Source of the DNA: Chloropicon primus
Lineage: Eukaryota; Chlorophyta; Chloropicophyceae; Chloropicales; Chloropicaceae
NCBI GenBank assembly: GCA_023205875.1
Contig: CP060761.1
Location: 796,322 to 860,321, forward strand
Direction: 5' to 3'
Length of the DNA stretch: 64,000 nt
A model generated the notes under the pieces. It was not told the DNA's origin. It did not search any database and worked only from the letters and a program-made list of their open reading frames with translations. Shown here one piece after another: positions 36,963 to 46,759 of this stretch (positions within the stretch are counted from its first letter, which is position 1; every line of letters begins with the position of its first letter). The translations under genes were made by a program, and so were the position numbers.

Positions 36963-37051
36963 CTCTCTCTATCAATCTAAAATCTAAAAGGCAACACACC
37001 ACACAAAGTCCAAAGTGCAAGCCCAGAACAACAAGGCAGCAAGACAGTGCG

Positions 37052-37105
<54 letters not shown>

Positions 37106-37593
37106 TTTGTTTGTTTGTTTGGATAGATGTTGTGCCCCAGTCCAGTCCTTCCTCCTCCCGTGTTCTTGTTGCTTGTTCTCTTCCTAGGCTATCCTCTAGT
37201 GTCTCTGGTTTCCTCTGGTGTTTGTGTTTGTGTTTGTGTCTGTGTTCCCCTGCGGTCCCTCCCCGGGATTGCGTAAGCCAGCAGCGTACAACCCCCCTTC
37301 CTGTGTGATGATCCTATCCCAATGTTCTCGTACGATGGGTGCAAGAGTCTCCCCCCCTCCCCCCCTCCCCCTCCCCCTCACGCCCGTCGTACAACACTAG
37401 GGCCAGGTCTCTCCTCTCCCTCGTACCCGGTCGTTAATTCGTGTACATTACACTCCTATGTACTCTCTTCTTGGCGGCGAAGGGCTTCTTCCCCCTCGTT
37501 CGTGTCAAGGTGTGTTTTGTACTCTCCACCTCCACGAGCTCCGTCAGCCTCAAACGAGCCTCAGGATAAGAAAAACAAAACAAAACACGAGCC

Positions 37594-37637
<44 letters not shown>

Positions 37638-37933
37638 GACCACGACGACGAGGACCACGACCACGAGGAGGACGAGGTAGCAGTGGACGCACTTGGTGAG
37701 GAGGTCAGTGACGTACGGACGAGGTTGGAACACAACACAACACAACACCCAGGGAACACCCAGCACCAGGAAGGATCAGGAAGGATCAGGAAGGATCAGG
37801 AAGGAGTTCTCCCATCACAGCACAGCACGTCACATCACATCATATCATATCATATCATATCATATCATATCGATATTCCATCCTATCCTATCATAAGTCA
37901 TAAGTGACATAAGGTTAGGTTGCAGGTTGATTG
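36963..37933. promoter_or_regulatory. Divergent promoter region packed with microsatellites
   Basis: Between the kinase and HSP70. Holds (GT)n of about 46 bp (37057-37102) followed by GTTT repeats, a (C)n/CCCCCT tract near 37350, an ACG run of about 44 bp (37593-37636), AAGGATCAGG three to four times (37768-37806), and a CATAT run (about 37835-37872). No heat-shock element was confidently placed and no gene was supported. Confidence 0.6.
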
Positions 37934-40045
37934 ATGAAGTTGAGCAGTGGAACGATGAGGATGAGGTGCTCTTCGAGCAGGAGGTGTGGGTTCGTGAGGG
38001 GAGCGCACGCGGTACAAGCGAGGAGGAACAACACCAACACCAACACCAGGAGCGCCAAGGCCATGCTGAGGAGGAGGCAGAGAGGGGGACCCGTGCAGGC
38101 GAGGTGCGAGAAGGTGGTGGGGATTGACCTGGGGACCACGAACAGTGCGGTGGCGGCCATGGAGGGAGGGAAGCCGACGATAGTGACGAACGCGGAGGGG
38201 CAGAGAACGACGCCCTCGGTCATCGCGTACACCAAGACGGGGGACCAGCTCGTGGGCCAGATCGCCAAGAGGCAGGGGGTGGTGAACCCGGACAACACCT
38301 TCTTCTCCGTCAAGAGGTTCATCGGGAGGAAGATGTCCGAGGTCGACGAGGAGCTCAAGCAGGTCCCTTACATCGTGCTCAAGGACGCCAACGGGAACGT
38401 CAAGCTCAGCTGCCCGGCCCTCGGGAAGGAGTTTGCGGCCGAGGAGCTCTCCGCTCAGGTGCTGAGGAAGCTCACGGAGGACGCCAGCAAGTTCCTGAAC
38501 GACAAGGTCGACAAGGCCGTGATCACGGTGCCCGCCTACTTCAACGACTCGCAGAGGCAGGCCACCAAGGACGCCGGCAAGATCGCGGGGCTGGACGTGC
38601 TGAGGATCATCAACGAGCCCACCGCGGCCTCGCTGGCGTACGGCTTCGAGAAGAAGGCCAACGAGACCATCCTGGTCTTCGACTTGGGCGGCGGGACCTT
38701 CGACGTCTCCGTGCTGGAGGTCGGGGACGGCGTCTTCGAGGTGCTCAGCACCTCGGGGGACACCCACCTCGGGGGGGACGACTTTGACAAGAGGATCACC
38801 GACTTCTTGGCGGACGACTTCCAGAAGAACGAGGGGATCGACCTGAGGAAGGACAGGCAGGCCCTGCAGAGACTGACGGAGGCCAGCGAGAAGGCCAAGA
38901 TGGAGCTGAGCACCCTCACCCAGACCTCGATCAGCTTGCCGTTCATCACCGCCACCGCCGACGGCCCGAAGCACATCGAGAACAACCTGACCAGGGCCGG
39001 GTTCGAGGAGCTGTGCTCCGACTTGCTGGACAGGTGCAGGATCCCCGTGGAGAACGCCCTCAGGGACGCCAAGCTCGACCTCAGCGAGATCGACGAGATC
39101 ATCCTGGTCGGGGGCTCCACGAGAATTCCAGCCGTCCAGGCCCTCGTCAAGTCCCTCACCGGGAAGGACCCCAACGTGACGGTGAACCCGGACGAGGTCG
39201 TGGCCCTCGGCGCGGCCGTCCAGGCCGGAGTCTTGGGCGGGGAGGTCAGCGACATCGTCCTGCTCGACGTCACCCCGCTTTCCCTCGGGCTCGAGACCCT
39301 CGGGGGGGTGATGACCAAGCTTATCCCCAGGAACACCACCTTGCCCACCAGCAAGAGCGAGGTGTTCTCCACCGCGGCGGACAACCAGACCTCCGTGGAG
39401 ATCAACGTGTACCAGGGCGAGAGAGAGTTCGTGAGGGACAATAAGCTCTTGGGCAACTTCAGGCTCGACGGCATCCCTCCCGCGCCGAGGGGCGTGCCCC
39501 AGGTGGAGGTGAAGTTCGACATCGACGCCAACGGAATCCTCTCGGTGGAGGCCCTCGACAAGGGGACCAACAAGAAGGCCGACATCAAGATCACGGGGGC
39601 CAGCACCCTGTCCGACGACGAGGTCAACAGGATGGTGAACGAGGCCGAGAAGTTCTCCGAGGCCGACAAGCAGAAGCGCGAGGCGGTCGACGTCAGGAAC
39701 CAGGCCGACAGCATGGTGTACCAGACGGAGAAGCAGCTCAACGAGCTCGCGGACAAGGTCCCCGCGGACATCAAGGAGAAGGTGGAGGCCAAGTTGAACG
39801 ACCTCAAGTCCTCCCTGCAGACGGAGGACGTCGAGGCCATCAAGGCGGCCCAGGAGGCCCTGCAGCAGGAGGTGGTCCAGCTCGGCCAGGCCATCTACAG
39901 CAACACCGAGGGAGGTGACCAGGGGGCTCCAGGAGCGGGCGACGCGGGAATGGGACCCGACCCTACGGGAACCGAGAGTTCCAAGAGCGACGTGTCTGAC
40001 GACGACAACGTCGTCGACGCCGAGTTCAAGGAGACCGACAATTAG
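37934..40045 (+). CDS. Plastid stromal HSP70 (DnaK type)
   Basis: 703 aa from ATG 37934. About 62 N-terminal residues are Arg/Ser/Asn/Thr-rich (transit peptide), then [19 protein letters not shown] opens the ATPase domain. Other Hsp70 marks: [48 protein letters not shown], then the substrate domain ([19 protein letters not shown]) and lid. The C-terminus ends in [15 protein letters not shown], the form found in chloroplast and cyanobacterial DnaK rather than cytosolic EEVD or ER KDEL types. It is an ATP-dependent folding chaperone in the stroma. It is intronless with strongly GC-biased codons, consistent with high expression. Confidence 0.95.
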   Translation: MKLSSGTMRMRCSSSRRCGFVRGAHAVQARRNNTNTNTRSAKAMLRRRQRGGPVQARCEKVVGIDLGTTNSAVAAMEGGKPTIVTNAEGQRTTPSVIAYTKTGDQLVGQIAKRQGVVNPDNTFFSVKRFIGRKMSEVDEELKQVPYIVLKDANGNVKLSCPALGKEFAAEELSAQVLRKLTEDASKFLNDKVDKAVITVPAYFNDSQRQATKDAGKIAGLDVLRIINEPTAASLAYGFEKKANETILVFDLGGGTFDVSVLEVGDGVFEVLSTSGDTHLGGDDFDKRITDFLADDFQKNEGIDLRKDRQALQRLTEASEKAKMELSTLTQTSISLPFITATADGPKHIENNLTRAGFEELCSDLLDRCRIPVENALRDAKLDLSEIDEIILVGGSTRIPAVQALVKSLTGKDPNVTVNPDEVVALGAAVQAGVLGGEVSDIVLLDVTPLSLGLETLGGVMTKLIPRNTTLPTSKSEVFSTAADNQTSVEINVYQGEREFVRDNKLLGNFRLDGIPPAPRGVPQVEVKFDIDANGILSVEALDKGTNKKADIKITGASTLSDDEVNRMVNEAEKFSEADKQKREAVDVRNQADSMVYQTEKQLNELADKVPADIKEKVEAKLNDLKSSLQTEDVEAIKAAQEALQQEVVQLGQAIYSNTEGGDQGAPGAGDAGMGPDPTGTESSKSDVSDDDNVVDAEFKETDN

Positions 40046-40270
40046 GCGCAGAGGACGAGAAACCCCAGACCAGAAAAAGAAAAAGAAAAGTCTATTAAAC
40101 CACCAACCACAGAAGAAGCGGGCGGAGGCTTGACGGATTAGCTGTGTATTGTAAACCACCAATGTCATTTTGAAACAGAACCACTTAGCAAGCATTTGAT
40201 TCTGACAGACATGGATGAATGATGAACGATGAACTTGAACTTCTCCCCTCCCCGCCTCTCCCTCTCTCTC
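40046..40270. other. Convergent 3' intergenic region
   Basis: 3' flanks of HSP70 and CAP-G2; contains an AAAAAGAAAAAG tract and a GATGAATGATGAACG stretch. No feature was recognised. Confidence 0.6.
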
Positions 40271-43200
40271 TCACAGGCAGAGTCCTTGCAGCCTCTGGAA
40301 GACCTTGTGGTACTCCTGCAAGACCTTAACGTCCGTAACGTCCCTGGTGCACTCCTGGACGAGGCCCCTCCTCTCCCAGTCCTCCTCCACGACGGCGAGG
40401 GCGGCGAGGAGGAGGGGGGCCAGCCGCCTCATCTGGACCTCGATCGACCGCACCGCCGCGGCCACCTCACCTCCCTCGCCCTCATCACGGCTGGAGAAAC
40501 TCAGGGCGAAGGCCGTCACCTTGCGTGCAAACTGGATGGCGCCATCGACGTTGGCCACGGTGGAGAAAATCTCCAGGAGAACAGCGTCGCAGCACAGGCT
40601 GGTGAGGCCCTCCAACACCCCAAGCACCGCCGCCCTCGCCTCCTCGTGTTGTTTGTGGTGGTGCTGCTGTCCCTCCTCAGGCGAAGGGGTCAACTCATCC
40701 ATGCGGTTCCCTATGGTGGCGGAGAGGTCCTGGAGCACTGCGCCTGCCACGTCCTTCCTGCCCGTCTCGTGGGAGTGGAGGAGGGCGAGCTTGCCGAGGG
40801 AGAAGACGCACTTCTTGATGAGGACTCCGCTTCCCTCAGTCTCCACCACCGGGAGGGCGTCGACGGCGATGGTCCTCAGAAGTTCGAGGAGGCCCTCGCA
40901 ACCGTCCGCGCCAGCAAAGGCCTTGCTGGACTCCTTGGCGTGGAGGACGCACCCGAGGTAATTCACAATGCCCTCCGCGCCCTCGATGCCTGCGGGTGAA
41001 GCAGGGGCCCTCCTGCAGACCCTCTTGGCGTCCGGAGTGCCGCCCGTCCTCGCCAGGGCGCCCTGCAGGTGGGAGGCCATCATCGCGGTGAGGTCGCTGG
41101 CGAAGCCCCACCTGCAGAGTGCCCTCAGGGCGGCCGCCACCTCCAGGCTCATCTCCTGCACTTGGCCCAGGACAAGCTCCTTGCACAGGTTGGCGACCTC
41201 GCCGCAGTGGGCGAGCGGAACCTGGGAGGCCAGGTGGATCACCGCGGCCCTCCCCCCGGATGAGGGGGCCAGCTGGTGCAGACTGTGGAGGACGGACCCC
41301 GAGTGGTCCCTGTCCAGGGCCTTGAGGGTCTCCACAAGGATCTTCTTGTCCTTGCTGCCCTCGCTCAGGAGGCTCCTCGCCAAGTTCGAGATGCCTTGCA
41401 TCACGTGGCACCAGACCTGCTTCTCCAGCGCGGCGGCCTCCTGCTCCTTCTCCTCCTTGTCCCCCCTCCTGGAGCTGGAGCGCCTCTTCTTGCCCTTGGA
41501 GTTGGAGGCCGGTCCCTCCGAGGCGTACACCAGGTGGGTGACGAGCTCCCTGATGATCCTCGACACGGTGCCGGCGTCACAGCCGGCCCTCCTGGCGTGC
41601 CTGCAGAAGCCCTTCCCGGCCTCGGGCTGCTGCTGCAGGAGGGCCATCACGAAGCTGGCGCCCTCCTCCTCGCTCGGGATGTACGAGGACAGCAGGAGCC
41701 TGCTCACCTTTCCCCTCACTTCCTCCTCCGGGTCGGAGGCCAGGAGTCTCAGGAGCTGGGTCACCTCCACCGCCTCGTAGAAGGGCAGGACGGTCCTCAC
41801 CCTCTCGTGCAGGTCCAGCAGGATGCTCAGGGAGGCAAGCCTCACCCTCTTGGCCGAGTCGCTCACCCTGAGGCCGAGCACGGCGGGGAGGACCTTCCTC
41901 ATGGCGTCCTGGGCGTGGGCGCAGTCCAGGAGGCAGCCCAGGGCCTCCACCGCCTTGCACCTCACCGCCGACGAGCACGAGTCGTGGCACAGCTCGGCGA
42001 TCTTGTTGACCATGTTCTTCACGTCCGCCGCCGGGAGGGCGTCCCAGTGGCCCTTGAGGACGAAGCCCACGCTCGTGGCGGCCTGACCCCTCACCTCCAC
42101 GCAGTCGTCCATCAGGAGGGATGCCATGGCGTCGATCTGCTTGGCCAGCAAGTTCTGGTTCAGCTGCTTCCACTCCTCGAGGGGCTGCCTGCTAGAACCG
42201 CCCTGGCCCCCGCCGGCGGTCTGCTGCCTGGCGTGGGTCAGGGGGAAGCACTCGGTGACGAGGCAGCAGGCGTTCCTCCTCACCTCGGCGTTCGCGGCGT
42301 TCAGGGCCCTGAAGATCAGGGGCTCGTGGGTCTTCGTGATGACCTCCTCCACCGCCACCAGCTTGGTCCTCTTCTGGTACAGGGCAGACCTCAGCAGCCT
42401 CCTGAGCATGTCGCTGAGCTTGGGGGTCTTGGCGTGGAGGCACGAGCTCACCAGGCCGGGGAGGAGCTCCCCCTCCAGCACCAGGAGGCACCTGGCCTCC
42501 AGCGCCATCCTCCCGCTCTCCCTCTGCCGCTCCTCTTGCCTCCTCTCCTCCTTGAGGTTCCTCCAGGCCAGGAAAAGGATGTCCCCGTAGTGGTCCGCCA
42601 GGGACTTCCTCCCCGCCAGCAGCTGGTTCCTCACCACCGCCGTCATCTCCCTGGAGAAGGAGGGGTCCAGGCCGAAGCACCTCGCCAGCATCTTCCTGCC
42701 GTGCGCAGTCCTCAAGAAGGGCGGGCAGAAAAGACAACGAAGCAGCATGCGCTTCAGGCTCAGGGCGCTCTCGTCGCACCAGTCGAACAGGCTCAGCGTC
42801 TTGGCCGCGAACCGGCTGGCTCGCTTGCACCACGACCCGCCCTCCGACTCCGCCGCGTCCCCCCCCGCCGCCGTCGACCTCGTCAGGCACTGCACCAGGA
42901 GCCAAGGCAGCGTCCTGGCAGCCAGGGCGTGTCCCATGTCCTCCACCTTCCCCTTGCCCTCCCCCCACTCCTCCAGTACCCAGCACTCGCACAGCCTCGC
43001 CACGGCGTCCTCGCAAGAGTGAACCGTGGACACGTCCGCAACAACACCTTCCTCCTCCGCTTGCTCCTCCTCCTCCACGACCTGCGCCGCCTGCTGGAGG
43101 AGGACCTTGTTGTGCATCACCACCGCCGCCTCGTGGAGGTCGAGGAACCACTCGTCGCTCCACGACGTCCCCGTCCTCTCCCCCGCTGCCTTGCTCTTGC

Positions 43201-43558
43201 TTTTGGTTTGGATGAGGGCCACGCCGGTGTTGGCCAGTCGGGTGACTCTCTCGAAGTTTTCTTTGGTACGAAGCGGACCTCCTATGCCTTCGCACACCTC
43301 CAGGCACGACGCCTTCACCCTCCTCGCCATGTCCACCACCACTCCCTCCCCTCCTTCCTCCTTCCTCAACAACAAACCTTCCACCTCCTCCAAACTCCAG
43401 TCCTCCCCTTCCCCCTCCACCGCCTCGGTCCTGGCCTCGGTCCTGGCCTCGGTCCTGGCCTCGGTCATGACCTCCTTGTTCTTGTCGTCACCGTCGTGGC
43501 GGTGTTGGTGGTCCTCCGCCGTCGTGGTCCTCCTCGTCGCCCTCCTCGTCACGCTCAT
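40271..43558 (-). CDS. CAPG2: Condensin II complex subunit G2 (CAP-G2)
   Basis: 1095 aa, intronless, starting at ATG 43558 (MSVTRRATRRTTT). The N-terminus is charged with an EARTEARTEAR repeat. HEAT-type helical repeats fill the rest. The block LLRSALYQKRTKLVAVEEVITKTHEPLIFRALNAANAEVRRNACCLVTECFPL matches the condensin-2 G2 pattern (RSALY...L.RAL...NA.VR.NA...FVE.FPL) and is followed by MASLLMDDCVEVRGQAATSVGFVL. CAP-G2 works with CAP-H2/CAP-D3 and SMC2/SMC4 in chromosome compaction. A basic KGKKRRSSSRRGDKEEK segment at about 690-710 could be a nuclear signal. Family call rests on that block and length. Confidence 0.82.
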   Translation of the reverse strand: MSVTRRATRRTTTAEDHQHRHDGDDKNKEVMTEARTEARTEARTEAVEGEGEDWSLEEVEGLLLRKEEGGEGVVVDMARRVKASCLEVCEGIGGPLRTKENFERVTRLANTGVALIQTKSKSKAAGERTGTSWSDEWFLDLHEAAVVMHNKVLLQQAAQVVEEEEQAEEEGVVADVSTVHSCEDAVARLCECWVLEEWGEGKGKVEDMGHALAARTLPWLLVQCLTRSTAAGGDAAESEGGSWCKRASRFAAKTLSLFDWCDESALSLKRMLLRCLFCPPFLRTAHGRKMLARCFGLDPSFSREMTAVVRNQLLAGRKSLADHYGDILFLAWRNLKEERRQEERQRESGRMALEARCLLVLEGELLPGLVSSCLHAKTPKLSDMLRRLLRSALYQKRTKLVAVEEVITKTHEPLIFRALNAANAEVRRNACCLVTECFPLTHARQQTAGGGQGGSSRQPLEEWKQLNQNLLAKQIDAMASLLMDDCVEVRGQAATSVGFVLKGHWDALPAADVKNMVNKIAELCHDSCSSAVRCKAVEALGCLLDCAHAQDAMRKVLPAVLGLRVSDSAKRVRLASLSILLDLHERVRTVLPFYEAVEVTQLLRLLASDPEEEVRGKVSRLLLSSYIPSEEEGASFVMALLQQQPEAGKGFCRHARRAGCDAGTVSRIIRELVTHLVYASEGPASNSKGKKRRSSSRRGDKEEKEQEAAALEKQVWCHVMQGISNLARSLLSEGSKDKKILVETLKALDRDHSGSVLHSLHQLAPSSGGRAAVIHLASQVPLAHCGEVANLCKELVLGQVQEMSLEVAAALRALCRWGFASDLTAMMASHLQGALARTGGTPDAKRVCRRAPASPAGIEGAEGIVNYLGCVLHAKESSKAFAGADGCEGLLELLRTIAVDALPVVETEGSGVLIKKCVFSLGKLALLHSHETGRKDVAGAVLQDLSATIGNRMDELTPSPEEGQQHHHKQHEEARAAVLGVLEGLTSLCCDAVLLEIFSTVANVDGAIQFARKVTAFALSFSSRDEGEGGEVAAAVRSIEVQMRRLAPLLLAALAVVEEDWERRGLVQECTRDVTDVKVLQEYHKVFQRLQGLCL

Positions 43559-43740
43559 GATCACCGCCTCGGCCTCGTTCGTTTTTTTTCTTTTTTCTCG
43601 TTGCCGTTGGCTGTCACTCCCTCCATTCAAAATAGAAGAGAAGAAGATATCGCAAAAGGAGGGGGAGGAGGAGGGGGGGAGGGAGGGGGGATGGTGGAGG
43701 GAGGGGAGAGGGGAGAAGGGATCATGGATGGATGGATGCG

Positions 43741-43772
43741 TCGTCTCTTGCTCTTTCCAAAGAGCCCTCACT
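43741..43772 (-). promoter_or_regulatory. Palindromic upstream element, proximal copy (CAP-G2)
   Basis: On the minus strand: AAGTGAGGGCTCTTTGGAAA followed by GAGCAAGAGACGA. It is sense with CAP-G2, about 185-215 bp upstream of its ATG, the same spacing as the proximal PRP6 copy. Confidence 0.5.
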
Positions 43773-43911
43773 TGGGACGAATGGTGACAGAGATCATGGT
43801 GAGGAGACAGAGGGAAGAGGGGGGGAGGAGGGGGGGAAGGAGGGGGGGAGGGAGGGGGATGGTGGAGGGAGGGGGAGAGGGGGGAGAAGGGATCATGGAT
43901 GGATGGATGCG

Positions 43912-43943
43912 TCGTCTCTTGCTCTTTCCAAAGAGCCCTCACT
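43912..43943 (-). promoter_or_regulatory. Palindromic upstream element, distal copy (CAP-G2)
   Basis: Identical to the proximal copy, 171 bp further upstream. Confidence 0.5.
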
Positions 43944-44087
43944 TGGGACGAATGGTGACAGAGATCACGGTGAGGAGACAGAGGGAAGAGGGGGAGGAGG
44001 AGCATGATGGGATGATGGTGGAGGAGGAGGGGAACGACGCGAGGGTTGGAGGGACGGGAGCAGCAACAAGGTTAGGGTTCTTCAGGG

Positions 44088-44359
44088 TTGAATGGGACAC
44101 GAATGACTTCCATCGTTGCGCATGGATTAAAACCAAGGACCTTTCAAGCTCCTTCCCCTCGACATGTTTTCAGAGTCCGCTTCGCTTCGTCTTTGTGGGG
44201 TGGCCGGTGTAGCGGCCGGGGGGGGGGGGCGGCCTAATTCTGGAGCGGTTACAGTTTGGAAGGAGCGCGGGGCGACGAGGGCGAGAGACAACGCCGCTGC
44301 AAGTCGACAAGGAGAAGGAGAACCGAGCGAGCGGGACCGAGACGAGGGGAAGGAGTGAC
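44088..44359 (+). promoter_or_regulatory. Promoter cassette of acyltransferase 1 (short minisatellite)
   Basis: Begins inside the array's intergenic sequence (AATGGGACACGAATGACTTC), lacks the TTATTGTAAAC segment of other cassettes, and has only about two GTGGGGYGGCCG-type units followed by a run of ten or eleven G. It ends at the GAGTGACATG start context. Confidence 0.7.
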
Positions 44360-46759
44360 ATGTCACGAGACAGACATCGCAGGAAGCAACCCTGCAAGTT
44401 CATGACTTCTGAGGACGTCAACGTGCTTCTAAGTGTCGAGCAGGGCGAGAATGGAGAGAAGAAGGGTGGCGAAGCAAGCGCGGCCGAGGCCTCCTGGAGG
44501 TTCGTCTACCGTCCCGAAATCGATGGGTTGAGGTTCTGGGCCGTCATGCCGGTCCTCTTCTACCACTACGGCGCGGTGTTCGGCTTCACGGGGGGCTACG
44601 CCGGGGTTGACGTGTTTTTTGTCATCTCCGGGTACCTCATCACCTCCATCGTGCTGAGGGAGCTGTGCATGGGGAAGTCCGTCCTGCGCCACTTCTGGGA
44701 GCGCCGGGTGCGGAGACTCTTTCCCGCCATCGCTACCATGTTCGTGTGCCTGTACATTCACGGCTGGTTCATGCTGTCCCCCAACGTGTACAACAACTTT
44801 GTTGGGGAGTCGATCTTCGGTCTCATCGCGGGCTCAAACTTTTATTACTACGTGACGACCAAGGACCTGGGAGGTTACGTGGCCGCGGGGCCCGAGGCCT
44901 ACCCTTTGCTCCATTTCTGGTCCCTGGCAGTGGAGGAGCAGTTCTACATGGTCTTGCCGGTCGTGCTGACATGCGTGTGGAGGTTCTGCAAGACTGACCG
45001 CAAGCGTTGGATGTGGACTCTGGGGCTTTTGGGGTTTGTGCTCCTCGCCTCCTTTGCCTTCTCCGTAGGCTACACACCGATCAACAACCCCTTTTGCTTC
45101 TACTTGCTCTTTGCGCGGGCCTGGGAGCTGGCCATCGGCAGCTTTGTGGGCATCGCGACGTCGGACGTGGGAATGACTACCATGAGCAGAGTTCTGGGTC
45201 TCCACCTGGGCAAACGTGTCTCCCCTCTTGCCAAGCGCTTGATGCTGGAGGCGACGGGCTGGCTTGGCTTTGGGTTGATCCTCTTTGTGTACTTTTACTT
45301 CACCAGGGAAATGGAGTACACATATCCTTACTACTACGCCTTGGGGCCTTGCGTTGGTGCGTTAATGGTGATTGTTGGGAACACCCCAGTCTTCAAGCCC
45401 TCCAAGGACCTCAGCGGTGACAGTGGTGACGGGGAACAGAGGATCATGACCACGTGCGGGTTGTTCTTGTCCTTTGCCCCTTTTGTTTGGATTGGGAAGA
45501 TCTCTTACGCCCTCTATCTTTGGCACTGGCCACTCTGGTGCTTTCAGGGGGGAGTCCGCTTGAGTCAAAATAACGTGGTCTCTGCACTGGTGCTGACCAT
45601 GGTAGCCATCGGACTTTCTGCTGTAAGTACTCAGTTGATTGAGCAGCCCTTTCGTTCCGCGAAACGGGTCGGTAGGAAGCCCTTGTGGATTCTCTCTGGC
45701 ATCGTGTGGACTGCTTTGCTCAGTTTCAGCATTGCAGTGCATGTGCTAGAGGTCGGGGGATCCAACAAGACGATTGCGGCGCCCCAAGTGGAGGACGGGA
45801 TGGACAGCAGCAGCACTGTTTTTGTGCCCACTGGAAGTGAACCCCAATCCTTCTTTTTGGAAGATGCGAATCCCGAGCTCTTCTCCGTGGAAGGAATAGA
45901 GAAAAGCTCTACCTTGAGTAGGAAGTACAGGGAGGAGCTGACGATGCTTATGGGTGACGACCCCCCTGATGAAAAATGCGAAGTTATCAGCGACAAGAGC
46001 CCTGCCTTTGATGAGTGCCCTGGTGCAGAGGACATGATCGTGTACAACGAGGCGGGGGACCCTCCTTGTCTGGCATTTTTGGGAAACTCTCACCTGGGAC
46101 ATCATATACTCACCATTGCTTCTTTGGCCAAGGAATATGACGTCTCTTACCTATGGCTTAAGAGATCCGGGCGAGGGGACCGTTTTGGTGGTTGTGAATC
46201 GACACCTGATCCGCCAACGCCTTGGGATGAGCAGAGAATCAGAATCCTGAAGCAATGGAAGCCCAAAAGGGTGATTTTCGCAACCCATCGTCCCTATTGT
46301 TTACTGGCAAACAATAGCACCTTGGATGGCTTGATGAGTGGCGCCCCCGAGAAGGTCTTGATCATGGGAGACAATCCACACCTTGATTATGGATCTTTTC
46401 CTTTCAAAATCAGACAAAAGTTGCAGAAAGAGCTTTTGAATGCCATCAAGAATGGGGATGTATCAAGCCTTGACTTTCTCTCTACCATAAAGCCCAAGAA
46501 GTTTGATGATTTTCTTCGTACTGAGGACGGACTGAGGAAAGCAATAGAAAGCAACCCAAAGTACAATGGCACAATCCAGTTTGAAAGCACATACCCTGCA
46601 TTCATGGACCAGAACAACGCCTTTGTGCAGGTTGTTGGTGCGGAAACGGAAGGTGGCAACCGCATGACATACGCCGACTTATCACACTTGAGCGCTGACG
46701 GATCGGAACGTTTAAGGGAGTACTTCAGAGAGCACATCTTCGGGGACCTCGATTGCTGA
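44360..46759 (+). CDS. OafA-like acyltransferase-3 with SGNH domain, copy 1 (3' type I)
   Basis: 799 aa. The acyltransferase-3 membrane domain starts YRPEIDGLRFWAVMPVLFYH (catalytic-type His69), GGYAGVDVFFVISGYLITS, a basic RRVRRLFPA loop, FWSLAVEEQFY, and IEQPFR at the end of about ten helices (to about residue 475). The C-terminal SGNH domain has FLGNSH (Ser577) and ADLSHLSADG (Asp773, His776). Bacterial relatives O-acetylate surface polysaccharides, moving acetyl across the membrane to the SGNH domain. Secretory-pathway glycan acetylation is inferred here. Start is MSRDRHRRKQ in a GAGTGACATG context; the open frame upstream lacks an ATG and encodes minisatellite. Confidence 0.9.
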   Translation: MSRDRHRRKQPCKFMTSEDVNVLLSVEQGENGEKKGGEASAAEASWRFVYRPEIDGLRFWAVMPVLFYHYGAVFGFTGGYAGVDVFFVISGYLITSIVLRELCMGKSVLRHFWERRVRRLFPAIATMFVCLYIHGWFMLSPNVYNNFVGESIFGLIAGSNFYYYVTTKDLGGYVAAGPEAYPLLHFWSLAVEEQFYMVLPVVLTCVWRFCKTDRKRWMWTLGLLGFVLLASFAFSVGYTPINNPFCFYLLFARAWELAIGSFVGIATSDVGMTTMSRVLGLHLGKRVSPLAKRLMLEATGWLGFGLILFVYFYFTREMEYTYPYYYALGPCVGALMVIVGNTPVFKPSKDLSGDSGDGEQRIMTTCGLFLSFAPFVWIGKISYALYLWHWPLWCFQGGVRLSQNNVVSALVLTMVAIGLSAVSTQLIEQPFRSAKRVGRKPLWILSGIVWTALLSFSIAVHVLEVGGSNKTIAAPQVEDGMDSSSTVFVPTGSEPQSFFLEDANPELFSVEGIEKSSTLSRKYREELTMLMGDDPPDEKCEVISDKSPAFDECPGAEDMIVYNEAGDPPCLAFLGNSHLGHHILTIASLAKEYDVSYLWLKRSGRGDRFGGCESTPDPPTPWDEQRIRILKQWKPKRVIFATHRPYCLLANNSTLDGLMSGAPEKVLIMGDNPHLDYGSFPFKIRQKLQKELLNAIKNGDVSSLDFLSTIKPKKFDDFLRTEDGLRKAIESNPKYNGTIQFESTYPAFMDQNNAFVQVVGAETEGGNRMTYADLSHLSADGSERLREYFREHIFGDLDC

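Larger units (their letters stand above)
43559..44087. promoter_or_regulatory. CAP-G2 upstream region with two tandem 171-bp units
   Basis: A G-rich GGAGGGGG tract, then ATGGATGGATGCGTCGTCTC, then the palindromic element and GGACGAATGGTGACAGAGATCA; the whole unit is present twice (TCGTCTCTTG at 43741, TCGTCTCTT at 43912; offset 171). No gene was found. The acyltransferase array begins just after this region. Confidence 0.65.

Noticed and set aside
37458-37907. 149-codon plus-strand frame with an Asp run
   Set aside because: Translation of the ACG, AAGGATCAGG and CATAT microsatellites; no plausible protein.
38536-39894. Minus-strand frame of 452 codons
   Set aside because: Antisense of HSP70.
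41276-44212. Plus-strand frame of 978 codons
   Set aside because: Antisense of CAP-G2 and its promoter; the translation is Leu/Pro/Gly/His-rich noise.
45625-45637. GTAAGTACTCAG inside each acyltransferase as a splice donor and acceptor pair
   Set aside because: The frame reads straight through as SAVSTQLIEQPF, the conserved end of the acyltransferase-3 domain; a 12-nt intron is not credible.
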